Shown here: piece after piece, positions 1-5,903 of the stretch
Layout of the letters: each line of letters starts with the position of its first letter
Numbering within the stretch: the first letter of the stretch is position 1
Source: Saprospiraceae bacterium
GTDB taxonomy: Bacteria > Bacteroidota > Bacteroidia > Chitinophagales > Saprospiraceae
Assembly: GCA_020852155.1 (NCBI GenBank)
Contig: JADZBJ010000267.1
Coordinates: 1-7,536, forward strand
Direction: 5' to 3'
Length of the DNA stretch: 7,536 nucleotides
Program-made: the position numbers and the translations under genes
Notes under the pieces: generated by a model
What the model saw: the letters and a program-made list of their open reading frames with translations, nothing else
Told to the model about the DNA's origin: nothing
The model's database searches: none

Positions 1-1
1 A

Positions 2-1048
2 AACTGGAACAGCAGCGTCGTACAGGACTTCCCTGATGTGCTCGAAAACTACGATGCCATGCCCGGCGTTTCCTACTCCGTTGATGACGTCCCATTGGAT
101 TCTTTCGCCATCAACAATGGCTGGAGCGCATATGCAGTACTGTCTAACGACGGAACTGGTTCTGTTTTGATTGATCAGGACGGCCAGGCGCATGTTTGGT
201 TCGGTCGCATGTACGTTGGTGATGAAAACTTTACGGACACAACCACATTCTACTATCCGGTTTGCGACGGTATCTTCCACTGGGAAGAAAGCGACGGCCC
301 CAACAACCTGCAACTCATCACGGGCGTACTGGATTATGATGGCGACGGATTTATCGGCGTTACATCAAACTCCGAAATTGCACAATACGGCGGTAGCGGT
401 CTGACTAGTTTCCCGGTGAGCGGTATTGACGATCAGGGCAATTTATACATGGCCTATGCCGGCTTGCATGAATTGTACCGCTCGGGTTCAGCCGCCGATA
501 AAGACCAGTTTTACAGGCATATCTATTTGCAGCGCTCCAGCGACGGCGGCACGACATGGTCTTTACCGTACGACATCACCAATGCGCCTTACATCGAGGC
601 AGAACTGGTGCCTTTCACCGAGGCGATGTGGCCGGCATTGCCACGCCATATTGGCAGCAATATTTGGGTGCTGTATCAGGGCGACTATTTCCCTGGCAGT
701 ACCATCTGGGGCAACAACCACGCTGCTGCCCAAACTGACATTCGCTTCGTAGAAGTTGAAAAAGATTCACTCGGCGCTGTCAACGTGTTTGAACCAACCG
801 CTCCGGCCTTCGAAGTGGCCATCAGCCCAAATCCGACATCTGACGAGGTGCGTATCATGGCCAATACGTCAGATGCACAACCCTGCCTGGTTGAAGTTTT
901 TGATTTCACGGGCCGTAAAGTTCAGGAGCAGCGTTTTGCAGGTCAAAACAGCATGAACCTGCGCGTAGCGTATTTGCCAACCGGTGTTTATCAGGTGCGC
1001 GTATCGCAAGGTCAGCAGTTTGGCATTACCAGATTGGTTAAGGAGTAA
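2..1048 (+). CDS. Secreted sialidase-like beta-propeller protein with T9SS type A sorting domain (5' partial)
   Basis: The frame is open to the left edge, so the protein is cut at its N terminus; 348 residues are visible. The first in-frame GTG (38) lies inside continuous coding sequence and is not taken as the start. The body carries propeller-type strands: DQDGQAHVWFGR (visible residues about 59-70), DDQGNLYMAYAG (about 143-154) and one good Asp-box, SSDGGTTW (about 179-186), typical of BNR/sialidase-like folds. The last roughly 80 residues are a type A C-terminal sorting domain: ISPNPTSDEV, then FDFTGRKV, LPTGVYQVRV and a basic RLVKE end. In this family the domain directs outer-membrane export by the type IX system, with cleavage and often surface attachment. 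The substrate is unknown: Asp-boxes also occur in non-sialidases and the catalytic part may lie outside the window. Confidence is high for an exported T9SS client, low for any enzyme activity. Confidence 0.88.
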   Translation, partial: NWNSSVVQDFPDVLENYDAMPGVSYSVDDVPLDSFAINNGWSAYAVLSNDGTGSVLIDQDGQAHVWFGRMYVGDENFTDTTTFYYPVCDGIFHWEESDGPNNLQLITGVLDYDGDGFIGVTSNSEIAQYGGSGLTSFPVSGIDDQGNLYMAYAGLHELYRSGSAADKDQFYRHIYLQRSSDGGTTWSLPYDITNAPYIEAELVPFTEAMWPALPRHIGSNIWVLYQGDYFPGSTIWGNNHAAAQTDIRFVEVEKDSLGAVNVFEPTAPAFEVAISPNPTSDEVRIMANTSDAQPCLVEVFDFTGRKVQEQRFAGQNSMNLRVAYLPTGVYQVRVSQGQQFGITRLVKE

Positions 1049-1081
1049 GGCAGAGGGGAAAGGTTTATGGAGGAAAGTGGA

Positions 1082-1146
1082 GGGTGTTTTGGGAAAGAAC
1101 ATTGTTCAATTTTCGTAAAAAACAGCCAAACGCCCTTCTTCCTTTT
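1082..1146 (+). terminator. Possible terminator of the T9SS protein gene
   Basis: GGGTGTTTTGG at 1082-1092 can pair with CCAAACGCCC at 1126-1135 (about ten pairs, one U bulge and one G-U pair). The loop is 33 nt and contains a small GAAC/GTTC hairpin at 1097-1107. A pyrimidine-rich stretch, TTCTTCCTTTT, follows at 1136-1146. It starts 34 nt after the stop codon. The long loop and interrupted T run make it weaker than the hairpin at 1182-1233. Confidence 0.4.
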
Positions 1147-1181
1147 ATCATTTGCCTTGGGCTTGCGTAAAATATCAAGAC

Positions 1182-1233
1182 GGGTGTCTCATGAGCGACC
1201 ATAAGATGGTTTTATGAGACACCCTATTTTTTT
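1182..1233 (+). terminator. Strong rho-independent terminator-like hairpin (alternatively an IS-end or MITE remnant)
   Basis: GGGTGTCTCAT (1182-1192) and ATGAGACACCC (1214-1224) form a perfect 11-bp stem. Inside the loop ACCAT (1198-1202) and ATGGT (1206-1210) form a second 5-bp stem around AAG. Seven T residues follow directly (1227-1233), the classical terminator arrangement. It lies 134 nt downstream of the T9SS protein stop and about 120 nt before the next start, so it would insulate the two genes. The perfect GGGTGTCTCAT ends also resemble terminal inverted repeats of some insertion sequences, but no clear target duplication flanks the element. Confidence 0.65.
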
Positions 1234-1317
1234 GCTCCAAAAAGTCTGCCGACGGACATTGATTTATCTCACATACCAACGGGTAAAAAATCAACTAAAG
1301 CACCCTGACAGGTTTGC

Positions 1318-1325
1318 TACATTTG
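1318..1325 (+). promoter_or_regulatory. Candidate -7 promoter box for the enoyl-CoA hydratase gene
   Basis: TACATTTG fits the Bacteroidota -7 consensus TAnnTTTG exactly. A start site just downstream, near 1332, would give a leader of roughly 20 nt before ATG 1354. No convincing -33 TTTG is seen at the usual distance, so the call rests on one element. Confidence 0.38.
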
Positions 1326-1353
1326 CGCCCGTTTTAAACTATTGAGTACTCAT

Positions 1354-2133
1354 ATGCAGTATGAAATTTTGACCCTTGAAATCAATAACGGTATTGCCAT
1401 CCTGACGATTAACCGTGAAAAGGCCCTGAATGCCTTGAATCGTCAGACATTTTCAGAACTGGAGCATTTTTTTGGCGAAGCCGGACATGATATTCCTGAT
1501 CTGAAAGGGGTTATCATCACTGGCGCAGGCGAAAAAGCCTTTGTCGCGGGTGCTGACATTACCGAGTTCGCCGGACTATCGCCCAAGGAGGGTATGGCAT
1601 TGTCCAAGCGCGGCCAGGATATTTTGTACCTGATCGAACGCTTTCACAAGCCTGTCGTGGCAGCCATCAAAGGTTTTGCTCTGGGCGGCGGCTGTGAGTT
1701 GGCAATGGCTTGTCACCTGCGCATCGCGGGTGAAAAAGCGCGTTTTGGCCAGCCGGAAGTCAATCTCGGTCTGACGCCTGGCTATGGCGGCACACAGCGA
1801 TTAGTGCAGTACATCGGCAAAACCAAAGCCCTGGAGTTGCTGCTCACGGCGGATATGATCGGCGCTGAGGAAGCGTACCGATTGGGTCTGGTCAATGCGG
1901 TTGTCGCGCCCGGCGAGGAAATGGCCAAAGCCACTGAACTGATCGAAAAAATTGCCGCAAAAGCGCCTTATGCTGTGGCTAAAGTCATCGAATGCGTCAA
2001 TGCATTTTATGAAGAAGGCGACGGATTCTGGAAAGAAGTAGATGCTTTCGGCGAATGCTGCGCCACTGAAGATTTCAAGGAGGGCGCTGCCGCTTTTGTT
2101 GAAAAACGAAAGGCGAATTTTACTGGAAAATAG
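1354..2133 (+). CDS. Enoyl-CoA hydratase / crotonase-family protein
   Basis: This 259-residue protein has the usual length of a soluble single-domain crotonase, which adds water across the double bond of 2-enoyl-CoA in fatty-acid or butanoate-type metabolism. The oxyanion-hole segment is FVAGADITEF (residues 63-72) and the second backbone donor lies in GFALGGGCELAMAC (107-120). Both catalytic glutamates are present, Glu115 and Glu135 (in PEVNLGLTPGYGGTQRL), 20 residues apart as in characterised hydratases. This argues for true hydratase activity rather than an isomerase or hydrolase relative. I prefer ATG 1354 to the in-frame TTG 1342: it is the stronger codon, begins where family alignments start, and leaves a normal leader after the TACATTTG box. 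The gene is flanked by terminator-like and repeat DNA and looks monocistronic. Chain-length specificity (short-chain Crt-like or broader) cannot be read from the sequence. Confidence 0.93.
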   Translation: MQYEILTLEINNGIAILTINREKALNALNRQTFSELEHFFGEAGHDIPDLKGVIITGAGEKAFVAGADITEFAGLSPKEGMALSKRGQDILYLIERFHKPVVAAIKGFALGGGCELAMACHLRIAGEKARFGQPEVNLGLTPGYGGTQRLVQYIGKTKALELLLTADMIGAEEAYRLGLVNAVVAPGEEMAKATELIEKIAAKAPYAVAKVIECVNAFYEEGDGFWKEVDAFGECCATEDFKEGAAAFVEKRKANFTGK

Positions 2134-2158
2134 TTTTTTTTGAGGTTGGTTTTTTTCT

Positions 2159-2262
2159 AACACAGAGGCCACAGAGTGCAGCACAGAGACCACAGAGTTC
2201 AACATCCTGAGCGATTTTACTCTGTGTATGCTGCGAAACACTCAGCGTTCTCTGTGGTAAAA
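2159..2262. repeat. Foldback intergenic repeat, copy 1 (CACAGAG-word element)
   Basis: This is a 104-bp unit that recurs at 2271-2374 with six substitutions and no gaps. CACAGAG occurs four times (2161, 2170, 2182, 2191; spacing 9, 12, 9), and its reverse complement CTCTGTG occurs at 2220 and 2250. The outer ends form imperfect inverted repeats: TTCTAACACAGAG (2155-2167) against CTCTGTGGTAAAA (2250-2262), 11 of 13 complementary. A T run precedes the unit. Short open frames on the minus strand through this DNA have no protein-like character. Words of this kind recur between genes in many environmental bacteria (general recall, not searched). Confidence 0.85.
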
Positions 2263-2270
2263 GTTTTTTT

Positions 2271-2374
2271 AACACAGAGGCCACAGAGTACAACACAAAG
2301 ACCACAGAGTTCAACATCCTGAGTGATTTTATTCTGTGTACGCTGCGAAACACTCAGCGTTCTCTGTGGTAAAA
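2271..2374. repeat. Foldback intergenic repeat, copy 2
   Basis: This is the second copy of the 104-bp unit, offset by 112 bp and 98 of 104 bases identical to copy 1. Its termini are better matched: TTTTAACACAGAG (2267-2279) against CTCTGTGGTAAAA (2362-2374), 12 of 13 complementary. Seven T residues (2264-2270) separate the copies. It ends 31 nt before the reductase start, so that gene's promoter would have to lie in or next to the repeat. No TAnnTTTG box is seen there. Confidence 0.85.
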
Positions 2375-2405
2375 CGAAAATACCCAAGCCTACATACAAG
2401 TTAAT

Positions 2406-3425
2406 ATGCAAAAGAAAGTTGAAACCGACATCCTGATTATTGGCGCAGGGCCAGTGGGGCTTTTTGCCGTTTTTGAAGCCGGATTATTAAAACTCCGCTG
2501 CCACCTGATTGACGCATTGCCACAGGTTGGCGGACAATTGACCGAGATTTACCCAAAGAAACCCATCTACGACATTCCGGGATATCCCAGTGTACTGGCT
2601 GGTGATCTGGTCAAAAACCTGATGGAGCAAATCGCACCTTTCAAGCCGGGTTTTACGCTTGGCGAACGGGCAGAAACCTTGACACGACTGGATGATGGTC
2701 GTTGGCAGGTCATCACCAACAGGGGTACGGAACTCGTCGCCCCGGCCATTTTTATTGCAGGCGGCCTGGGTAGTTTCGAACCGCGCAAACCGCCCATTGA
2801 TAATATCGAATATTATGAAGACCGCGGCGTGGAATACTTCGTTCGCAATCCGGAATTTTATCAAAACAGAAAGGTCGTCATCGCTGGCGGCGGTGATTCC
2901 GCGCTGGACTGGACGATCTACCTGGCCGACCTGGCCAGCGAACTGACCCTGATACACCGTCGTACTGAATTCCGCGGTGCACTGGATTCTGTGGAAAAAG
3001 TGATGGAACTGGCTGAGTCGGGCCGTGTCAAACTCATCACCAATTCGCAGGTCGTCGGACTGAATGGCGCTGAAAAACTAGAAAGCGTACGCGTTCAACA
3101 CGACACCGAAGGCGAATTCGATATTGCTACCGATCACTTTGTTCCGCTGTTTGGCCTCACGCCCAAACTCGGCCCGATTGGTGACTGGGGCCTGGAACTG
3201 GATAAAGGCGCTGTCGTTGTCAACACGCCCGATTATAGGACCAGCGTCGCAGGTATCTATGCCATTGGCGACATCAATACTTATGAAGGCAAGTTGAAAC
3301 TCATCCTCTGTGGTTTCCATGAAGCCACCCTGGCCTGTCAGTCGGCCTTCAAAATTGTGCATCCTGACAAGAAACTCTCTTTTAAATACACCACAGTGAC
3401 TGGGATTGAAGGGGTGAGTGCCTGA
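2406..3425 (+). CDS. Ferredoxin--NADP+ reductase, type 2 (thioredoxin-reductase-like)
   Basis: This 339-residue flavoprotein transfers electrons between NADPH and ferredoxin or flavodoxin. The FAD-binding Rossmann motif is at the N terminus (IIGAGPVGLF, residues 11-20), followed by QVGGQLTEIYPKKPIYDIPG (40-59), characteristic of this subgroup. The NADP-binding motif is GGGDSALDW (161-169), with the basic HRRTEFR (184-190) placed to contact the 2'-phosphate. The second FAD motif is GIYAIGDINTYEGKLKLI (283-300). The CxxC redox pair that thioredoxin reductases carry ahead of the NADP motif is absent; that stretch reads VEYFVRNPEFYQNRK. This separates it from TrxB and fits the YumC-type reductases. 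ATG 2406 is 7 codons before the FAD strand, the normal distance. No ferredoxin gene is adjacent. The last codons (GTG AGT GCC TGA) already resemble the word repeat that follows. Confidence 0.92.
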   Translation: MQKKVETDILIIGAGPVGLFAVFEAGLLKLRCHLIDALPQVGGQLTEIYPKKPIYDIPGYPSVLAGDLVKNLMEQIAPFKPGFTLGERAETLTRLDDGRWQVITNRGTELVAPAIFIAGGLGSFEPRKPPIDNIEYYEDRGVEYFVRNPEFYQNRKVVIAGGGDSALDWTIYLADLASELTLIHRRTEFRGALDSVEKVMELAESGRVKLITNSQVVGLNGAEKLESVRVQHDTEGEFDIATDHFVPLFGLTPKLGPIGDWGLELDKGAVVVNTPDYRTSVAGIYAIGDINTYEGKLKLILCGFHEATLACQSAFKIVHPDKKLSFKYTTVTGIEGVSA

Positions 3426-3607
3426 GTAAGTGAATGCGTGAGTGAGTGAGTGAGTGAATTAATTGGTTATCTGGGTATTTGGTTATTTGTGTGTTGTCAA
3501 TTGGGTAACTTTGCCGGCGTTTCAGCCATACACCCAACTCAACAAATAACCAGATAACCCAATAACCAACTCATTCACTCATTCACTAATCCACTAATTC
3601 ACTTACT
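3425..3607. repeat. Long imperfect inverted repeat filling the gap between reductase and helicase genes
   Basis: A left arm at 3425-3489 is complementary to a right arm at 3543-3607: about 53 of 65 positions match without gaps, and several remaining positions could form G-U pairs. The outermost 11 bp are perfect (AGTAAGTGAAT, 3425-3435, against 3597-3607). TTGGGT (3501-3506) and ACCCAA (3532-3537) extend pairing into the loop. The left arm contains only two C and the right arm only one G. It is built of GTGA, GTGAAT, GGTTAT and ATTTGG words, including five tandem GTGA. The element begins on the last base of the upstream stop codon and ends 7 nt before the next start. Transcripts from the reductase gene would fold into a very long hairpin, so termination is a plausible role, but there is no T run. 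Confidence 0.85.
3506..3513 (+). promoter_or_regulatory. Candidate promoter -7 box in the hairpin loop, for the helicase gene
   Basis: TAACTTTG matches TAnnTTTG. A TTTG at 3486-3489 lies 16 nt upstream as a possible -33 element, slightly closer than usual. Transcription would start near 3520 and include only the right arm of the inverted repeat in a leader of about 95 nt, leaving that arm unpaired. Confidence 0.33.
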
Positions 3608-3614
3608 ATCGCCA

Positions 3615-4925
3615 GTGTTAGATCGCCCTGTTTTTACCTTATCTGATGACTTCCGTTATGCGCTGGACACGATTGAAAAGACCAGGCAAAACCTGTTCAT
3701 CACGGGTCGGGCGGGAACGGGCAAAAGCACACTGCTGCAACTTTTCAGAAGTACCACCCGCAAAAAAACCATCGTATTAGCGCCAACCGGCGTTGCAGCC
3801 CTGAATGTACAGGGGCAAACCATCCATTCTTTTTTCGGATTTCCGCCACGTGTCATTACGCCCACTGAAGCCAGTCGGAGGGTGACGCGCAAGGATTTAT
3901 TGCGGATGTATAAAAGCCTCGATGTGCTGGTGATTGATGAAATTTCAATGGTCAGGGCAGATGTGCTGGACGGGATAGATCGCTTTTTGCGCGTTAACCG
4001 CGAAGATTTCAGACCATTTGGCGGCGTTCAGGTTATCTTGTTTGGCGACTTGTTTCAGTTGCCGCCCGTAGTGACCCGCGACCCGATTGAGGCGGCGTAT
4101 TTTTCGGATTATTATGAAACGGGTTATTTCTTTTCGGCTAAAATTTTTCACGACGCCGATTTTCAATGGGAATTACTTGAATTGAAAAAAGTGTTTCGTC
4201 AGGAATCGCGCCTGTTTTTGCGCCTGCTCGAAAGTGTGCGCAACAACACCGCAGACCAGGATGATCTGGAAGACCTGAACGAACGGCACGAACCTGCCTT
4301 TTCAAATACCGACGGCTACATCACACTTTGCGCCAGAAATGCCACTGCCGACAACATCAACCAACGCGCGCTCAGTGCGCTGGATAGTTTGGAAACCAGT
4401 TTCACCGCCGAAGTAAAAGGCAGTTTTGACCCGTCGCTCTACCCTACCGAGGCTAATCTGCGGCTGAAAAAAGGCGCGCAGGTCATGTTTGTGCGAAACG
4501 ATCAGGAAGATCGTCAATTCGTAAACGGCACCATCGGCACCATCACCACCCTATCGAATGATACGATCATCGTGGAAACCACCGAAGGAGGGAAAAAACG
4601 AAAGATTGAAGTGCCTAAAATTGAGTGGGAAATCATCAAATACAAAAGCACGCCCGCCGGCGGCATAGATACGGAATCCGTTGGCTCATTCATTCAGTAT
4701 CCGCTCAAACTCGCCTGGGCCATCACCATCCACAAGAGCCAGGGAAAAACCTTCGATAAAGTATTGATTGATCTCGGTGGCGGGGCTTTCGAACACGGCC
4801 AGTTGTATGTGGCCCTGAGCCGCTGCCGGACGCTCGAAGGTATCGTCTTGCGTCACCGCATACGCCCTCAGGACATCATCACCGACGAGCGCGTCGTGGA
4901 TTTTTACGACAAATGGACAAAATGA
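3615..4925 (+). CDS. Compact Pif1/RecD2-like SF1B DNA helicase
   Basis: This 436-residue ATPase has the helicase motifs in order: Walker A GRAGTGKST (31-39), motif Ia LAPTGVAALN with QTIHSFF (55-74), Walker B VIDEISM (106-112), motif III FGDLFQLPP (143-151), motif IV-like VFRQE (193-197), motif V AITIHKSQGKTF (369-380) and motif VI LYVALSRCRT (397-406). These mark superfamily 1B enzymes of the Pif1/Dda type, which translocate 5' to 3' and remodel DNA during replication or repair. The protein stops about 25 residues after motif VI, so it is the helicase core without the C-terminal extensions found in larger Bacteroidota relatives. GTG 3615 is the only common start between the preceding in-frame stop at 3555-3557 and the Walker A region. 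It converges on the response regulator gene across a shared hairpin. Cellular role is unassigned. Confidence 0.9.
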   Translation: MLDRPVFTLSDDFRYALDTIEKTRQNLFITGRAGTGKSTLLQLFRSTTRKKTIVLAPTGVAALNVQGQTIHSFFGFPPRVITPTEASRRVTRKDLLRMYKSLDVLVIDEISMVRADVLDGIDRFLRVNREDFRPFGGVQVILFGDLFQLPPVVTRDPIEAAYFSDYYETGYFFSAKIFHDADFQWELLELKKVFRQESRLFLRLLESVRNNTADQDDLEDLNERHEPAFSNTDGYITLCARNATADNINQRALSALDSLETSFTAEVKGSFDPSLYPTEANLRLKKGAQVMFVRNDQEDRQFVNGTIGTITTLSNDTIIVETTEGGKKRKIEVPKIEWEIIKYKSTPAGGIDTESVGSFIQYPLKLAWAITIHKSQGKTFDKVLIDLGGGAFEHGQLYVALSRCRTLEGIVLRHRIRPQDIITDERVVDFYDKWTK

Positions 4926-5012
4926 GTGGTTAGTGATAAACGGTAAGTGATTAGTTTTTCAACATGAGCAGGTGAAAAAACTAACCACTTACCGCTAACC
5001 ACTTACCACTCA
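4923..5012. terminator. Bidirectional hairpin between convergent genes, including both stop codons
   Basis: Left arm 4923-4961 and right arm 4973-5012 pair over about 39 positions with five mismatches and one extra base. The loop is 11 nt (4962-4972). The outer TGA of each arm is the stop codon of the gene on that side: 4923-4925 on the plus strand and 5010-5012 on the minus strand. The inner part of the stem is a T run on each strand (4956-4959 region and the complement of 4975-4980), although a terminator's T run is normally outside the stem. The left arm has only two C and the right arm only two G. Position and symmetry support a shared terminator for both transcripts, but this is not proven. 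Confidence 0.72.
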
Positions 5013-5786
5013 CAACCTGTTTTTCTCGATGACTTCGAGCAGTTCGTCGCGGTAGTTTTTGCCGATAGGCAGGAGTTTTGGGCGGTCTTTTTCCATGACT
5101 TCGATCATGCTGCCTTCCACGGCGACGATTTTATCCATAGCCACAATATACGAGCGATGGATGCGGCGGAAACGGCCCTTGGGCAGGCGTTCTTCCAGCA
5201 TTTTCATGGTTTGGAGCGTAATGACACGGCCGGAATACAGTCGAATGATGACGTAGTCTTTCAGGCCTTCGACATAAATGATGTCGTTGAAATTAATCTT
5301 GATGAGTTTTTTGTCGGCTTTTACGAAAAAGAAATCGAGCGCTTCGTTGGCATTGACGGTGGGTTCACCGGCGGTTTGACCTGGCTCGCGGCCCGCAAGT
5401 TCGGCATGCTCGACCGCTTTGTTGACCGCTTTCATGAAACGATCCAGGGAGATCGGTTTCAGGAGATAATCCAGCGCGTTCAGGTCAAAACCCTGAATTG
5501 CGTAGTTGGGATAAGCCGTGGTGAAAACGATCATCGGCGGGTGCGTCAGGGTTTTCACAAAGTCAATGCCCGTCAGTTGGGGCATTTGAATATCCAGAAA
5601 CATCAGATCAATGTCGTGCTGCTTGAGGGCTTCCTTGGCTTCCAGGGCGTTGCTGCATCGCTTGACCAGCAGGAGTTCGGGCATTTGGTTAATATAGGTT
5701 TCAAGGACATCCAGCGCCAAGGGTTCGTCGTCCACGATAAGCACATTGAGGATAATGGACGGCAGATTTTCCTGTTGATTGACCAT
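5010..5786 (-). CDS. LytTR-family response regulator (LytR/AlgR type)
   Basis: From ATG 5786 the protein has 258 residues. An N-terminal receiver domain (about 13-125) shows the acidic pair Asp19-Asp20 (VLIVDDEP), the phospho-acceptor Asp65 (LMFLDIQMPQLTG), the Thr switch in FTTAYPNYA (88-96) and the conserved Lys110 (YLLKP). After a Gly/Pro/Thr-rich linker (131-146) comes a LytTR DNA-binding domain (about 150-255) with KINFNDIIYVEGLKDYVII, the RRIHRSYIV motif (207-214) and the LPIGKNYRDEL end. Such regulators are phosphorylated by LytS/YpdA-type sensor kinases and bind promoter repeats. No kinase gene is next to it, so it may be an orphan or work with a distant partner. The frame stays open to an ATG at 5879, but those 31 extra residues precede the receiver fold and have no domain character, so the shorter start is preferred. 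Confidence 0.93.
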   Translation of the reverse strand: MVNQQENLPSIILNVLIVDDEPLALDVLETYINQMPELLLVKRCSNALEAKEALKQHDIDLMFLDIQMPQLTGIDFVKTLTHPPMIVFTTAYPNYAIQGFDLNALDYLLKPISLDRFMKAVNKAVEHAELAGREPGQTAGEPTVNANEALDFFFVKADKKLIKINFNDIIYVEGLKDYVIIRLYSGRVITLQTMKMLEERLPKGRFRRIHRSYIVAMDKIVAVEGSMIEVMEKDRPKLLPIGKNYRDELLEVIEKNRL

Positions 5787-5822
5787 TTTGAAAGTTGAAA
5801 TAAGTTGGAAACGTGATGTAAG

Positions 5823-5839
5823 TTCGGATATTTTCCGAA
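5823..5839 (-). other. Small hairpin in the leader of the response regulator gene
   Basis: TTCGGA and TCCGAA form a 6-bp stem with a 5-nt loop, 36 nt upstream of the chosen start. It could affect transcription or translation between the two minus-strand genes or be incidental. No T run follows it on the minus strand. Confidence 0.3.
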
Positions 5840-5903
5840 ATGTCGGGCAAGGTATGGACTTGGCCGACGGGCTTCGCATTTTTGATGGACTGAAATCCGA
5901 AAA

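Noticed and set aside
1244..1257. GTCTGCCGACGGAC as an operator palindrome upstream of the hydratase
   Set aside because: Only 10 of 14 positions are symmetric and no second site or regulator gene supports it.
1342..1353. TTG 1342 as start of the enoyl-CoA hydratase
   Set aside because: It would add only four residues and leave about 10 nt after the predicted transcription start; ATG 1354 is the better initiator.
2120..2411. Minus-strand open frames with Cys/Leu-rich translations (LCGLC patterns) across the 104-bp repeats
   Set aside because: They arise from translating CACAGAG/CTCTGTG words, repeat themselves with the DNA copies and have no domain-like sequence.
3425..3607. CRISPR array reading of the GTGA/GGTTAT repeats
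   Set aside because: The units are 4-10 bp words without constant-length spacers, there are no cas genes, and the two halves are inverted.
5157..5798. 213-codon plus-strand open frame opposite the response regulator
   Set aside because: It is antisense to a clear receiver-LytTR protein, and its translation matches no recognisable fold.
5787..5879. Longer start of the response regulator at 5879
   Set aside because: The 31 added residues lie before the receiver domain, have no domain character and overlap a leader hairpin.
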